DNA from: Arthrobacter gallicola
GTDB lineage: Bacteria; Actinomycetota; Actinomycetes; Actinomycetales; Micrococcaceae
Direction of reading: 5' to 3'
DNA length: 64,000 bases
Assembly (NCBI RefSeq): GCF_014836775.1
Contig: NZ_JACSQD010000001.1
Span: forward strand, 602,185 to 666,184
Positions 43,134 to 52,633 of this stretch are shown one piece after another (within the stretch, counting starts at the first letter, position 1; every line of letters starts with the position of its first letter). The notes below the pieces were generated by a model. That model made no database searches and was not told the DNA's origin. It worked only from the letters and a program-made list of their open reading frames with translations. The translations under genes were made by a program, and so were the position numbers.

Positions 43134-43413
43134 GTTCACCTTTCACTGTTTTGGCGGTTTCGCTGGGTATCCGCCGGGATAAACCCGCCGGGCACGCAGC
43201 TGATACGTAGTCACTGGCCTCCATTAGGGAGAGCTCCGGCCAACCGCTGCCTTCCGCTGCAACGCAGCTGCCGGGACACACATCTGCCCGTCCGGGGTAA
43301 CCCGGTTGGAACAGAATGGGAATGTCCGGCAGAACGCTTGCCAGTCAACCATCAATCCTAGCATGGGCGGGCCCGGTTACCGCCGCACCGCGGCGGGGCC
43401 TGCAGGCGGCCCG

Positions 43414-44811
43414 TTATTGTCCGCGAATGATGCCGCGCAGGCGTTCCAGCCGGGCTGAAATGTCCCGTTCAGCACCGTTGGCGGTGGGTTTGTAGTAGTC
43501 CTTGCCCACCAGGTCATCGGGAGCGTACTGCTGCTTGGCGACGCCGTGTGGTTCGTCATGGGAGTAGACGTAGCCCTTGCCGTGGCCCAGCTGTTTGGCT
43601 CCGGGATAGTGGGCGTCCCGCAGGTGGGCCGGAACCCCGATGCCGTACCCGGCCCGCACATCCGCCGTCGCAGCACCAATGGCCTTGTATGCAGCGTTGG
43701 ACTTGGGTGCCGTTGCTATGTGGACCACTGCTTCCGCCAGGATCAGGCGGCCTTCGGGCATACCGATCATCTGCACCGCCTGGGCTGCGGCAACCGCGGT
43801 CTGCAGCGCCGTCGGGTCCGCCATACCAACGTCCTCCGCTGCGGAAATCATCAGGCGCCGGGAGATGAAGCGCGGGTCCTCCCCCGCTTCGAGCATTTTC
43901 GCCAGGTAGTGCAGGGCAGCGTCGACGTCGGATCCCCGCAGTGACTTGATGAACGCACTGGTGACGTCATAGTGCTGGTCCCCGGCCCGGTCATAACGCA
44001 GGGCGGCAACGTCCAGGGCCTGCTCGGCATGGGAGAGCAGGACGGTGGGCACCTCTTCGTCCGGGTCGCGCTCGGAATAGGCGACGCCGGCAGCGGCTTC
44101 CAGCGCGGTGAGTCCGCGGCGTGCATCACCGGCCGCGAGCCGGACCAGATGCTCCAGGGCCTCGTCGCTGAGTTTGATCCGTCCGGCAAGCCCCCGCTCA
44201 TCTGCCGTGGCGCGGACCAGAAGGCTGGAAATATCGGCCTCGGTCAGCGGCTTGAGGGTCAGCAGCAGCGACCGGGACAGCAGGGGCGAGACGACGGAGA
44301 AGGAGGGATTTTCCGTGGTCGCAGCGATCAGCACCACCCAGCGGTTCTCCACGCCGGGAAGCAGCGCATCCTGCTGGGCCTTGTTGAACCGGTGGATTTC
44401 GTCCAGGAAGAGAACGGTGGTGACACCGTGCAGGTCACGGGCAGTCAGGGCCTCGTCCATCACGCGCCGGACATCCTTGACGCCTGAGGTGATAGCGGAA
44501 AGCTCCACGAACTTCCGGCCCGGCCCGCGGGCTACTACGTGTGCCAGAGTGGTTTTCCCGGTGCCCGGCGGCCCCCAGAGCATTACAGAGGAGGGCCCGG
44601 CGGGCCCGCCCTGGGGTGCTTCGGCGAGGGTGCGCAGCGGTGAGCCGGGGGCCAGGAGATGCTGCTGACCCACTACCTCATCGACGCTGCGGGGACGCAT
44701 CCGGACCGCCAGGGGACTGCGCGGGCGCTGGCGCGTGCCGCCGCCGTCGTCCCCGGCTCCGTCAAAGTCCTCCGGGTCCGCGTCCTCATCGCTGCTGAAC
44801 AAGTTCCTCAC
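43414..44811 (-). CDS. rarA: Replication-associated recombination protein A (RarA/MgsA)
   Basis: AAA+ ATPase acting at stalled replication forks. 465 residues. Walker A is [10 protein letters not shown], Walker B is LFLDEIHRF, with a sensor motif in AATTENPSF; the C-terminal tetramerisation domain has [18 protein letters not shown] and [12 protein letters not shown]. An acidic N-terminal tail precedes the core. The order rarA-rpsD-alaS is common in Micrococcales. Confidence 0.96.
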   Translation of the reverse strand: MRNLFSSDEDADPEDFDGAGDDGGGTRQRPRSPLAVRMRPRSVDEVVGQQHLLAPGSPLRTLAEAPQGGPAGPSSVMLWGPPGTGKTTLAHVVARGPGRKFVELSAITSGVKDVRRVMDEALTARDLHGVTTVLFLDEIHRFNKAQQDALLPGVENRWVVLIAATTENPSFSVVSPLLSRSLLLTLKPLTEADISSLLVRATADERGLAGRIKLSDEALEHLVRLAAGDARRGLTALEAAAGVAYSERDPDEEVPTVLLSHAEQALDVAALRYDRAGDQHYDVTSAFIKSLRGSDVDAALHYLAKMLEAGEDPRFISRRLMISAAEDVGMADPTALQTAVAAAQAVQMIGMPEGRLILAEAVVHIATAPKSNAAYKAIGAATADVRAGYGIGVPAHLRDAHYPGAKQLGHGKGYVYSHDEPHGVAKQQYAPDDLVGKDYYKPTANGAERDISARLERLRGIIRGQ

Positions 44812-44927
44812 GTTCCAAGGCTACCCGTGCCCTCTCCCCTTCCTTCGCTGCCGGCTCCCGGGCGGGCGCGGACCCTGCCGCCACCCCGCGGGCCGGGTGC
44901 TGGGTACCGGACGGACCCGGTGGACGG

Positions 44928-45764
44928 CTAGAGCGAAACCGACCCGTCGATGCACGTCACGGATTCCCCGCCAACCCAGATGCGGCCCTCGCGTGTGAAG
45001 ACCCGTACCAGGCCGGAACGGTGAACCGCTGTGCCCTGGGTGACCGTGTAGCGCTCCCCTGCCAGGCCTTCACCGATGAGCCACTGGGCCAGGCCCGCGT
45101 TCAGGCTCCCGGTGACAGGGTCCTCGGAGACTCCCAGACCGGGGGCGAAGGCGCGTACCTCGAAATCAGTTGCCGCGGTTTCAGGCTGCGGACCGATCAC
45201 ACCGACCCGCAGGCTGCCGAGCGCGGCGTGGTCCGGGCGCAGCGAAAGCACTGTCTCGGCGTCGGGAAGCAGCAGCCCCAGCCATCCCGGTCCGTTATCC
45301 ACCCATTGGTGGCCGGCCACCTGGTTCAGCGTGAGTCCCAGAGCCGCGGTGACCCGCGCAAGGACGTCCTCCTCCACGGGACCGGTGCGCAGAAGCCGCG
45401 GCGCGGCGAAAGCGGCCAGCCCCGCACTGACCCGCAGCGGGACCAGGCCGATGCCGCACTCCTGGATGACAAGTCCCGGCCTCATCGGCGTGTTGCCGGC
45501 CTCGGTCCAGGCATGGCAGGTGCCGAGCGTGGGGTGGCCCGCGAAGGGAATCTCTCCCCCGGGCGTAAAGATCCGGACCCGGTAGTCGGCTTCATCCTGG
45601 GTGGCGGGGAGCACGAAGGTCGTCTCGGAGAGGTTTGTCCAGCGCGCGAACCGGAGCATGGCTTCTTCATCAAGGTCCTCACCGTCCAGCACTACTGCCA
45701 GCGGATTGCCCTGATAGGGGCGGCTCCCAAAGACGTCTACCTGCTTGAACCAGCGTTGTCTCAT
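44928..45764 (-). CDS. PhzF family isomerase-like protein
   Basis: 278 residues with the two-domain diaminopimelate-epimerase fold. The N-terminus FKQVDVFGSRPYQGNPLAVV, the catalytic Glu in TNLSETTFVLP, the IFTPGGEIPFAGHPTLG motif and EDPVTGSLNAGLA in the second domain are typical. PhzF itself isomerises a phenazine precursor, but no other phenazine genes are here, so the substrate is unknown. ATG 45764 is chosen over an upstream start at 45791. It is divergent from the flavin reductase gene. Confidence 0.92.
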   Translation of the reverse strand: MRQRWFKQVDVFGSRPYQGNPLAVVLDGEDLDEEAMLRFARWTNLSETTFVLPATQDEADYRVRIFTPGGEIPFAGHPTLGTCHAWTEAGNTPMRPGLVIQECGIGLVPLRVSAGLAAFAAPRLLRTGPVEEDVLARVTAALGLTLNQVAGHQWVDNGPGWLGLLLPDAETVLSLRPDHAALGSLRVGVIGPQPETAATDFEVRAFAPGLGVSEDPVTGSLNAGLAQWLIGEGLAGERYTVTQGTAVHRSGLVRVFTREGRIWVGGESVTCIDGSVSL

Positions 45765-45852
45765 GCGGACACTGTAGTGGCATCCCGGCACCGGATCCGC
45801 AGCCCCGGCGGTTACGAAGTGTTGCGGATCTGCCGCGGCATGTGACGAGGGT

Positions 45853-45882
45853 TTGCGCCCACCCCCGCACCGCCCCTAGATT
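45853..45882 (+). promoter_or_regulatory. Promoter for the riboswitch-controlled flavin reductase
   Basis: TTGCGC (45853-45858) and TAGATT (45877-45882) are separated by 18 bases, a reasonable sigma-70-type promoter. The expected start point about seven bases on, near 45889, coincides with the 5' end of the SAM-IV-like element. Confidence 0.6.
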
Positions 45883-45888
45883 GATGGG

Positions 45889-46010
45889 CAGAATCAAGAG
45901 TTCCAGCCACAAGCCCTGGCCGGTTGGACGGCAACCCTCTCGCCATAGCGGGGTGCTCCAGGTGACGATTCGGCCGCCCCGGTGGATCTCCCGGTGCGGC
46001 AAGTACAGCG
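45889..46010 (+). promoter_or_regulatory. SAM-IV-type riboswitch
   Basis: The sequence matches my memory of SAM-IV (or SAM-I/IV variant) aptamers. P1 is GAATC (45891-45895) with GATTC (45967-45971). P2 can pair TCCAGCC (45902-45908) with GGTTGGA (45922-45928), surrounding ACAAGCCCTGG. The conserved core follows as ACGGCAACCCTC, then GCGGGGTGCTCCAGGTGACGA. The trailing GCGGCAAG (45996-46003) resembles the SAM-IV pseudoknot element. It ends about 50 bases before the flavin reductase start. Ligand binding should lower expression when S-adenosylmethionine is plentiful. Confidence 0.85.
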
Positions 46011-46059
46011 TCCCCATGCTGCTTCAGGGCAGGTGGGCGCGTCAGGCAGAGGAAGTCCC

Positions 46060-46563
46060 ATGGCCCTTGAAACCGATTTGCAGCCCAACGCCCTCCGACG
46101 CGCCTTCGGGCGTTTTCCCTCCGGTATTGCGGCCCTGTGCGCCGAGGTTGACGGCGCGCCGCAGGGCATCGTCGCATCCTCCTTCACGGTGGGAGTCTCC
46201 ATGGATCCGCCGTTGGTGATGTTCGCGGTCCAGAACACCTCACGGACCTGGCCGGTGCTGCGCTCCGCGCAGCGGATCGGCGTGTCCATCCTTGGGTCGG
46301 GGCACGACGGCGTCTGCCGCCAGATTGCCTCCCGGGACGGAGACCGGTTCGCCGGCCTTGACCTGCACCAGGCCGGGGGTGCTCTCTTCCTGGACGAAGC
46401 CGCACTCTGGCTCGACTGCTCCATCGAAAACGAGGTGCCGGCCGGAGACCACGCCGTGGTGCTTCTGCGGGTCCACGGGTACTCCACGCATGAAGATGCC
46501 CATGAGCCCCTGGTCTTCCACGGTTCGGCGTTCCGCAACCTGTCCGTTCCCGAGTTCGCCTGA
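46060..46563 (+). CDS. Flavin reductase family protein (NADH:FMN oxidoreductase-like)
   Basis: 167-residue flavin reductase-like domain of the split-barrel type. It begins with LRRAFGRFPSGIAALCAEV, and the flavin-binding VASSFTVGVSMDPPLVMFAV, the SILGSGHDGVCRQIA region and a C-terminal HEPLVFHGSAFRNL are visible. Such proteins reduce FMN for a two-component monooxygenase. ATG 46060 follows AGAGGAAG; the frame is open further upstream through the riboswitch. The SAM-IV-type element suggests a role in sulfur or methionine supply, for example feeding an FMNH2-dependent desulfonation enzyme; no such partner is adjacent. Confidence 0.9.
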   Translation: MALETDLQPNALRRAFGRFPSGIAALCAEVDGAPQGIVASSFTVGVSMDPPLVMFAVQNTSRTWPVLRSAQRIGVSILGSGHDGVCRQIASRDGDRFAGLDLHQAGGALFLDEAALWLDCSIENEVPAGDHAVVLLRVHGYSTHEDAHEPLVFHGSAFRNLSVPEFA

Positions 46564-46593
46564 ACCGCGGGGAACAACCTGGAAGGACCCAGT

Positions 46594-46646
46594 AGAAGGG
46601 GTGCACCTCCCGATCTGTACTGATCCCCGGGAGGTGCACCCCTTCT
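46594..46646. terminator. Bidirectional terminator between flavin reductase and M66 protease genes
   Basis: A perfect 19-bp inverted repeat (46594-46612 with 46628-46646) lies between two convergent genes, one of the longest stems in the window. It is followed on the plus strand by GCTGTTGACAGATTATT, a moderately T-rich tail. Confidence 0.85.
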
Positions 46647-46680
46647 GCTGTTGACAGATTATTAGCCGGTTACTGCCGTG

Positions 46681-49600
46681 CTAGGCGTCCAGCCCAAGGC
46701 TGAACAGCGTTGCGATGCTGGTGGCCCTCAGGCTCGCCATCCCCGGGTTGGCTGACACGGTGAACCCTGTCCAGAGCTGGTTCGCTCCGTCGTTCTTCGC
46801 ATACATGCCTACCAGCCCCTCGTCACGGTAAAAGTCGAGGTAACTCGATACCGCGCTCTTGAGGTGCCCGTCCGCCTCCGGAAGCCATACCTGTGATGCA
46901 TCAGCCGGCGAGCAGGCAGCAACGTTGACCGGTGTGCCGGGCACCAGGCACATATCCGGCCGCGCTTCGCTGTGCAGCGCGCCGCGGGTATCCATGAACC
47001 AGCGCTGCGCTGCCGTATCGGTGCACAGTGCCTTGTTCCTGGGGACAGTAACGCCAAGGTTGCCGCCCAACACCAGGCAGTGGCCATTGTTGACGAGCAG
47101 CCGTCCACCGACGGGAAGGACCTGGGTGGAGCTTTCCGTGAATCCGTTTATGGACAGCAGTGTGACCAGTTTCGCCGTGGCTGCCGGGTCCCTGTCATCC
47201 AGTTTGGCCTGGTGGTCCTGGATAAAGGTGTCAATCGCGGCGCTGGCGAAATTCAGTCCGGAAAGTGTCGCCAGGCTGCTGGATTTCAGTGTGGCCATTC
47301 CCGGGTTGGCGGAGGCCGCCAGGCCCGTCCAGATCTGGTTGGTTCCGGATGTCCTGCCGTACATCCCGGCGATTCCCTGGTGGCGGTGGAAGTCGAGATA
47401 GTTTGACACCGCACTCTTCAGGTGTCCGTCCGCCTCCGCGATCCACACCTGGGCCGCTGCGGCTGTTGTGCAGGATGCCACCTTCACGGGCGTTCCCGGC
47501 ACCAGGCACAGGTCCGGACGCGCTTCGCTGTGAACTGCTCCGCGGGCATCCATGACCCAGCGCTGGGCTGCGGTGTCGGCACAGAGTGTTTTGTCCTGCG
47601 GCACCGTGACGCCAAGGTCGGCGCCCAGAACCAGGCAATGGCCGCCGTCGACTTCCAGCCGGCCACCGGCCGGGAGCACCTGGGTAGGGCTTTCCACGAG
47701 CCCGAGCGAAGACATGAGGGTGAAAAGCTCCGCTGTGGCGGGTGCATCCCCGGCATCGAGTTTCGCCTGATGCCGTTGAATGAAGGCATCGACTGAGGCG
47801 GCGGCCGCCACCTGCTCCTGCACTGCTGCGGCTGTCTGCTGTGCCGCCGGGGTGAGTCCGCTCAGGTCGTCCTTCCAGCTCGCCAGCAGCACCGTGCCGT
47901 CCGTGTCCAGCAGCGGGACATCCTGGTCCGCAACCGCCTGCAGTTTGGCCTCAAGTTCCGGCAGTTCGACGGCCCGCAGGGCTTCGTAGCCGGCGTCCTG
48001 GCCAATAACGACGGCGGGGCGCAGCGGCTCCTGGTCCGTCGCGATGGTGACCGGGCTGCCGAGCGTCGTCGTCGTGCCGTTCACCCGGCAGTTGATGGAC
48101 GCACCGGTTGGTTTATCCGCCTGGGAGAGGTTGATGTTGAACTGCTTGACTCCGTCGGTGGCCAGGAGTGCGGTCTTATCTACCCGGCCGTCCTGGAAAC
48201 TGATCTCCATCCAGCAGCGGCGGGTTGAATCCGTTGCCGCCGTGTCCGCCTGCGGAAGGTTGAAGACGTTCCCGTAGTTGCTTCGGAAGGCGGGATAGAG
48301 CACGGTCTGCTCAGGTTTTCCAGGGTTGTAACCGCCAAGCAGGGTGTACACGGGGACTCCCACCTGGGACGGTCTGGGCGCTGAAAAAGAGGGCGTTTTG
48401 GCTTTCGCATCAACGTATCCGCCCGCCGCGGAGTCCCAGTCGCGGTAGCCGCTCGGATAGGCAAGGTCCGGCACCACGGTGCGGAGGGAACGCTGCGTGA
48501 TTTCTGCGCTGTAACCGGTGAGATGGGTGTAGCGCGAAAGGGTGCTGGAATTGGCTCCCCCGGACATCGTGTCCCGGTGGTAGTTATAGATGCCCTGGTA
48601 GTTCTGCGTGAAGTTTCCTGCGCTCAGGTCAAAACCGGCGGCGGTAAAAGCCGTATCGGCTGAGAGATTGGAACGCATCCGGTCCCGGTAGGCGATGTAG
48701 CCCCAGCCGCTCTCACTGTGATGGCTTGCATTGATGACCCGCTCATCGCCCTGTTTTGACGTGTCGACGCCGGGATAATGTCCCAGGCCGTAGGAGTGCC
48801 CGAGTTCGTGGCTGAGCTCGTTCCCCACCGAGTCGAAGAGAGTGGCCATGCCGTTGCCGCCGCTGAGTCCGTGGGCCTGCACTCCGTTGGCGTAGTTCCC
48901 GGCGGAATGGTGGATGATCCGCTGGTTGAAGGTACCCGGCTGTTTCTGGTCCATGGGCCCGCTGGTGGTACCGAAGTTCGCGAGGTTGATGCCGCTGCTC
49001 ACCTGCGCCTTACCGACGCTCTCCCGCATGTCGCCGGAATAGACGTCGCCGTTGACGGCGCTCTTCTGGTCGTAGATTGCTCCGGAGGCCACAATCACTT
49101 TGTCGAGACGGACCGGTTCATAAATGGCCATTGTCAGTTTCGAGACCGGAATGGTCTGGAAATAATCTGCTCCGGCTTTCTCCGGTTCGTTGAACATGTA
49201 GTGACCGTCCGACGTCGGATAGTCAGTAAGCATGCCGAGCTCAATGGAGCTGATGATCATTTCGGCCGGCGGCGCAAACTCAATGCCCTGCCGGCCAAGG
49301 ACTCCGCTGCCCTTCTCCGTTTCGAATGTCAGCTCCAGACCGGGTCTCATCCAATTCCACGGCAGCTCAGCCGTCCAAGCCGTTGAGGAATAGGCGATGT
49401 CCGGCCTGTTGTTCGTGATGTTCATATCGGACCTGGGAATATCCGCCGGGGCGGCCAGGTCCAGTGTGCCCTGCGCTGCTCCGTTGACTGTTGCCCTGAC
49501 GCTCACCCGGGTGGCACCGGAGAGCGGTGAGAACAGCACCAGTGCCGCCCTGTCAGTGACCAGGGACGGCATTTTCGCCGCTGCGTTGCCGCTTGCGTTG

Positions 49601-49908
49601 ATCGTGTGGCTTTGGGCGAACTGCACCTGCCCCTGGAGGCCGCCCGTGAGGTCGTTACGGAGCTGGCGCCCGGTTCCGTCGGCCGTTGTGTCATAAAAAC
49701 CCGCGAGGACCGGAGGAAGTGGAGACGATGCCGCTTCCGCGGCGAAGGACTCTCCTCCGCGTCCTTCTCCCGTCCGGGGTAGATCTGCGGCGAAGCCGGT
49801 GATTCCCAGGACGAGCGCCGGTGCGGCGGTTGCCGTGGCAAGCCGGGTCAGAAACGGGTACTTGTGGTTCTTACTGCGTCTCCTGATGGGCGGAGCGTTG
49901 CGCTGCAT
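46681..49908 (-). CDS. Secreted M66 (StcE/TagA-like) metalloprotease with duplicated lectin-like C-terminal modules
   Basis: 1075 residues. The N-terminus has a basic region and a hydrophobic signal (about residues 20-42, ending near AAD), so it is exported. The zinc motif HELGHSYGLGH spans residues 367-377 (His367, Glu368, His371, His377), the HExxHxxGxxH metzincin form as in StcE of family M66, which cleaves mucin-type glycoproteins. The C-terminal 370 residues are two copies of a 186-residue module (from about 706 and 892), each with QxW motifs (AQRW, AQVW/SQVW, NQIW/NQLW) suggesting a ricin-type beta-trefoil that may bind sugars or cell walls. ATG follows GAGGAACACGA. It stands alone, with a repeat-rich region upstream. 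Confidence 0.88.
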   Translation of the reverse strand: MQRNAPPIRRRSKNHKYPFLTRLATATAAPALVLGITGFAADLPRTGEGRGGESFAAEAASSPLPPVLAGFYDTTADGTGRQLRNDLTGGLQGQVQFAQSHTINASGNAAAKMPSLVTDRAALVLFSPLSGATRVSVRATVNGAAQGTLDLAAPADIPRSDMNITNNRPDIAYSSTAWTAELPWNWMRPGLELTFETEKGSGVLGRQGIEFAPPAEMIISSIELGMLTDYPTSDGHYMFNEPEKAGADYFQTIPVSKLTMAIYEPVRLDKVIVASGAIYDQKSAVNGDVYSGDMRESVGKAQVSSGINLANFGTTSGPMDQKQPGTFNQRIIHHSAGNYANGVQAHGLSGGNGMATLFDSVGNELSHELGHSYGLGHYPGVDTSKQGDERVINASHHSESGWGYIAYRDRMRSNLSADTAFTAAGFDLSAGNFTQNYQGIYNYHRDTMSGGANSSTLSRYTHLTGYSAEITQRSLRTVVPDLAYPSGYRDWDSAAGGYVDAKAKTPSFSAPRPSQVGVPVYTLLGGYNPGKPEQTVLYPAFRSNYGNVFNLPQADTAATDSTRRCWMEISFQDGRVDKTALLATDGVKQFNINLSQADKPTGASINCRVNGTTTTLGSPVTIATDQEPLRPAVVIGQDAGYEALRAVELPELEAKLQAVADQDVPLLDTDGTVLLASWKDDLSGLTPAAQQTAAAVQEQVAAAASVDAFIQRHQAKLDAGDAPATAELFTLMSSLGLVESPTQVLPAGGRLEVDGGHCLVLGADLGVTVPQDKTLCADTAAQRWVMDARGAVHSEARPDLCLVPGTPVKVASCTTAAAAQVWIAEADGHLKSAVSNYLDFHRHQGIAGMYGRTSGTNQIWTGLAASANPGMATLKSSSLATLSGLNFASAAIDTFIQDHQAKLDDRDPAATAKLVTLLSINGFTESSTQVLPVGGRLLVNNGHCLVLGGNLGVTVPRNKALCTDTAAQRWFMDTRGALHSEARPDMCLVPGTPVNVAACSPADASQVWLPEADGHLKSAVSSYLDFYRDEGLVGMYAKNDGANQLWTGFTVSANPGMASLRATSIATLFSLGLDA

Positions 49909-50180
49909 TCGTGTTCCTCGTCGGCCCGCGGTATATCGACGATGTGACGTATTGTCAGGTGCGGGCAGAAAACAATCGCCTTCTAAACCCTAGGATCGGC
50001 ATTCCTCAGCTGGAATAGCGGGCACCTGGAAACGGCGCTAAAACCCCGAATTCATTCCACGTAAAATGCAAAGCCTGCTTGCTTTTCTTTCCCGTGCTTA
50101 GCGGGATTTCGCAAGTTCTGGCCGGAACTGCGGGAGACGCGCGCAGTTGCGGCTGCTCCCGGTGGGCCTGGACTGGCCCG

Positions 50181-50510
50181 TTCGGGGACAAACCGTTTGG
50201 GGACAATCCGTCCGCGGCGGGACAATCCTGCCGCGGCGCCGCGCAGGAAAGTCCCCTAACGGCAGGAATGTCCCACATCGGAGGAAAACCCGGCCACCCG
50301 GTGTCCCAGAGCGGCAGGAATGTCCCACACCGGAGGAAAACCCGCCCGCCCAGTGTCCCAGACTGGTTAGGAAGTCCCGGAACGGGAGGAGAATCCACCG
50401 CGCAGGAAAGTCCCCTAACGGCAGGAATGTCCCACACCGAAGGAAAACCCGCCCGCCCAGTATCCCAGAGCGGCTAGGAAGTCCCGGAACGGGAGGAGAA
50501 CCTCGCCGCG
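50181..50510. repeat. Quasi-periodic 17-19 bp intergenic repeat array with nested larger duplications
   Basis: The region starts with two GGGGACAA-nCCG units (50184-50210) and continues as about 15 units of roughly 18 bp, most beginning AGGAA and carrying CCC about five bases later (for example AGGAATGTCCCACACCG). Larger duplications are nested in it: segments starting at 50262 (52 bp), 50314 and 50421 share GCAGGAATGTCCCACA and AGGAAAACCCG. The latter two run in parallel for about 88 bp with about eight mismatches, and CGCAGGAAAGTCCCCTAACG occurs at 50242 and 50401. Open frames here on both strands have repeat-driven products and are not credible genes. The function is unknown. Confidence 0.85.
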
Positions 50511-50564
50511 CCGGTCCCCGGCGGACAGCCAGACGGCCCAAAGCGGCCCGCGGGGTCAGCACGC

Positions 50565-50597
50565 AAAACGCCCGGCTGGGGATTCCCAGCCGGGCGT
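50565..50597 (-). terminator. Intrinsic terminator downstream of aspS
   Basis: ACGCCCGGCTGGG and CCCAGCCGGGCGT form a perfect 13-bp stem with a four-base loop, followed on the minus strand by TTTTGCGTG. It is about 100 bases past the aspS stop and separates it from the repeat array. Confidence 0.85.
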
Positions 50598-50699
50598 GTG
50601 GACAATGCCTTATGAATCTGTGCTCAGGCAGCAGATGCTGTGATGGACCCGGAAATGCCAAACGACTTCCGGAAGCCGTCAAAGGCCCCGCGGCACCTG

Positions 50700-52508
50700 C
50701 TACTCAGCCGCGGGCTTCTCCTGCTGCTTCTCCTGCTGCTTTTCCTGCTTCTTCTCCGGCTTGAAGTCCACGCCGGCTTCCTTGCGCTGCTGGGCGCTGA
50801 TCGGAGCTGGAGCGGAGGTCAGCGGATCGTAGCCGCCGCCGGACTTCGGGAAGGCGATGACGTCGCGAATCGAGTCGGCACCGGCCAGCAGGGCCACCAC
50901 GCGGTCCCAGCCGAAGGCGATGCCGCCGTGCGGCGGAGCGCCGTACTTGAACCCTTCGAGCAGGAAGCCGAACTGCTCCTGTGCGGTTTCCTCGGAAATG
51001 CCCATCACCTTGAAGACGCGTTCCTGCACATCGCGCTGGTGGATACGGATGGAACCGCCGCCGATTTCGTTGCCGTTGCAGACAATGTCGTAGGCGTAGG
51101 CCAGAGCCGACCCCGGATCCTTATCGAAGGTGTCCATGAACTCGGGCTTCGGTGAGGTGAACGCGTGGTGCACGGCGGTCCATTCACCTTCACCGGCAGC
51201 GACGTCACCGGCGGCCACGGCTGCGGCCGCGGGCTCGAACATCGGGGCGTCAACGATCCAGACGAATGCCCAGTCCTTCGGATCGATCAGGCCGGTGCGG
51301 TGGCCGATTTCGACGCGGGCTGCGCCGAGCAGTGCGCGCGCGGAGGCGGCGTCTCCGGCGGCGAAGAAGATACAGTCGCCGGGCTTGGCGCCAACCTTCT
51401 CAGCCAGGTTTTCGCGCTCGAAGTCGGTGAGGTTCTTGGCGACCGGCCCGGTGAGGGTGCCGTCTTCCTGGACCAGCACGTAGGCCAGGCCCTTGGCACC
51501 GCGCTGCTTGGCCCATTCCTGCCAGGCATCGAGGGTGCGGCGGGCCTGCGAGGCACCGCCGGGCATCACGACGGCGCCAACGTACGGGGCCTGGAAGACG
51601 CGGAAGGTGGTGTCCTTGAAGAACTCGGTGAGTTCGGTCAGCTCCAGGCCGAAACGCAGGTCCGGCTTGTCCGAGCCGTAGCGGGCCATGGCGTCGGTGT
51701 AGGTCATCCGGCGGATCGGGGTTTCGATCTCGACGCCGATCAGCTTCCACAGCGCCTTCACGATCTGCTCACCCAAGGCGATGATGTCGTTCTCTTCGAC
51801 GAAGCTGGCTTCGATGTCCAGCTGCGTGAACTCCGGCTGGCGGTCCGCGCGGAAGTCTTCATCGCGGTAGCAGCGGGCAATCTGGTAGTACTTCTCGAAA
51901 CCGCCGACCTGCAGCAGCTGCTTGAACAGCTGCGGGGACTGCGGCAGCGCGTACCAGGAGCCGGGTGCCAGGCGGGCCGGCACCACGAAGTCGCGGGCGC
52001 CTTCGGGGGTGGACCGGGTCAGGGTGGGGGTTTCGATTTCCACGAAGCCCTCGCCGTGCAGCAGCTCACGGGCCACGCGGTTGGCTTCCGAGCGCAGGCG
52101 CAGGGCCGCGGACGGCGCCGGGCGGCGCAGGTCCAGGTAGCGGTGCTTCAGGCGCGCTTCCTCGCCGACTTCGACGTGCTCATCGATCTGGAACGGCAGC
52201 GGGTCCGAGGTGTTGAGGATGACGACGTCGTCGGCAATGACCTCGACCTCACCGGTGGCCAGCGCGGGGTTCTCGTTGCCTTCGGGCCGGCGCTCGACCT
52301 TGCCGGTGATCTGCAGGACGTACTCATTGCGCAGGCCGTGGAAAACGTCTTCTTCCCGGACGACCACCTGGGCAACACCGGAGGCGTCACGCAGGTCCAG
52401 GAAGGCAACGCCTCCGTGGTCGCGGCGGCGGGCAACCCAGCCGGCCAGGGTAACGGTCTGTCCAATATGCTCGGCCCTCAGGGAACCAAGGGCGTGTGTG
52501 CGCAGCAC
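50700..52508 (-). CDS. aspS: Aspartyl-tRNA synthetase, probably non-discriminating (Asp/Asn)
   Basis: Class II synthetase, 602 residues from GTG 52508 with AAAGGA upstream; a longer open frame upstream is unrelated. An OB-fold anticodon domain opens the protein, then the catalytic core with GQ-type [23 protein letters not shown] and [15 protein letters not shown]. Residue 31 is His in RRRDHGG; His at this position marks synthetases that charge both tRNA-Asp and tRNA-Asn, whereas E. coli has Leu. Asn-tRNA would then be made by GatCAB. The C-terminus carries a [12 protein letters not shown] tail encoded by short repeats (50712-50755). Confidence 0.96.
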   Translation of the reverse strand: MLRTHALGSLRAEHIGQTVTLAGWVARRRDHGGVAFLDLRDASGVAQVVVREEDVFHGLRNEYVLQITGKVERRPEGNENPALATGEVEVIADDVVILNTSDPLPFQIDEHVEVGEEARLKHRYLDLRRPAPSAALRLRSEANRVARELLHGEGFVEIETPTLTRSTPEGARDFVVPARLAPGSWYALPQSPQLFKQLLQVGGFEKYYQIARCYRDEDFRADRQPEFTQLDIEASFVEENDIIALGEQIVKALWKLIGVEIETPIRRMTYTDAMARYGSDKPDLRFGLELTELTEFFKDTTFRVFQAPYVGAVVMPGGASQARRTLDAWQEWAKQRGAKGLAYVLVQEDGTLTGPVAKNLTDFERENLAEKVGAKPGDCIFFAAGDAASARALLGAARVEIGHRTGLIDPKDWAFVWIVDAPMFEPAAAAVAAGDVAAGEGEWTAVHHAFTSPKPEFMDTFDKDPGSALAYAYDIVCNGNEIGGGSIRIHQRDVQERVFKVMGISEETAQEQFGFLLEGFKYGAPPHGGIAFGWDRVVALLAGADSIRDVIAFPKSGGGYDPLTSAPAPISAQQRKEAGVDFKPEKKQEKQQEKQQEKPAAE

Positions 52509-52633
52509 AGCAGTCCTTTCAAGTTGATTGGTTGCGGAAACACCCGTTCCCGCCCATTGTGAGTAGAGATCTTCTTCGAGTTTACCGGTGTTCGAATCTG
52601 TTCCCGGCCAGGGGCAGACTGATCGGAGGATGA

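Noticed and set aside
50181..50510. CRISPR array
   Set aside because: Units are only 17-19 bp, continuous and degenerate, with no unique spacers and no cas genes nearby.
50098..50682. Overlapping ORFs on both strands of the repeat array, giving Gly/Arg/Phe/Ser-rich products
   Set aside because: The products simply translate the repeats, run through the aspS terminator and lack start signals; treated as non-coding.
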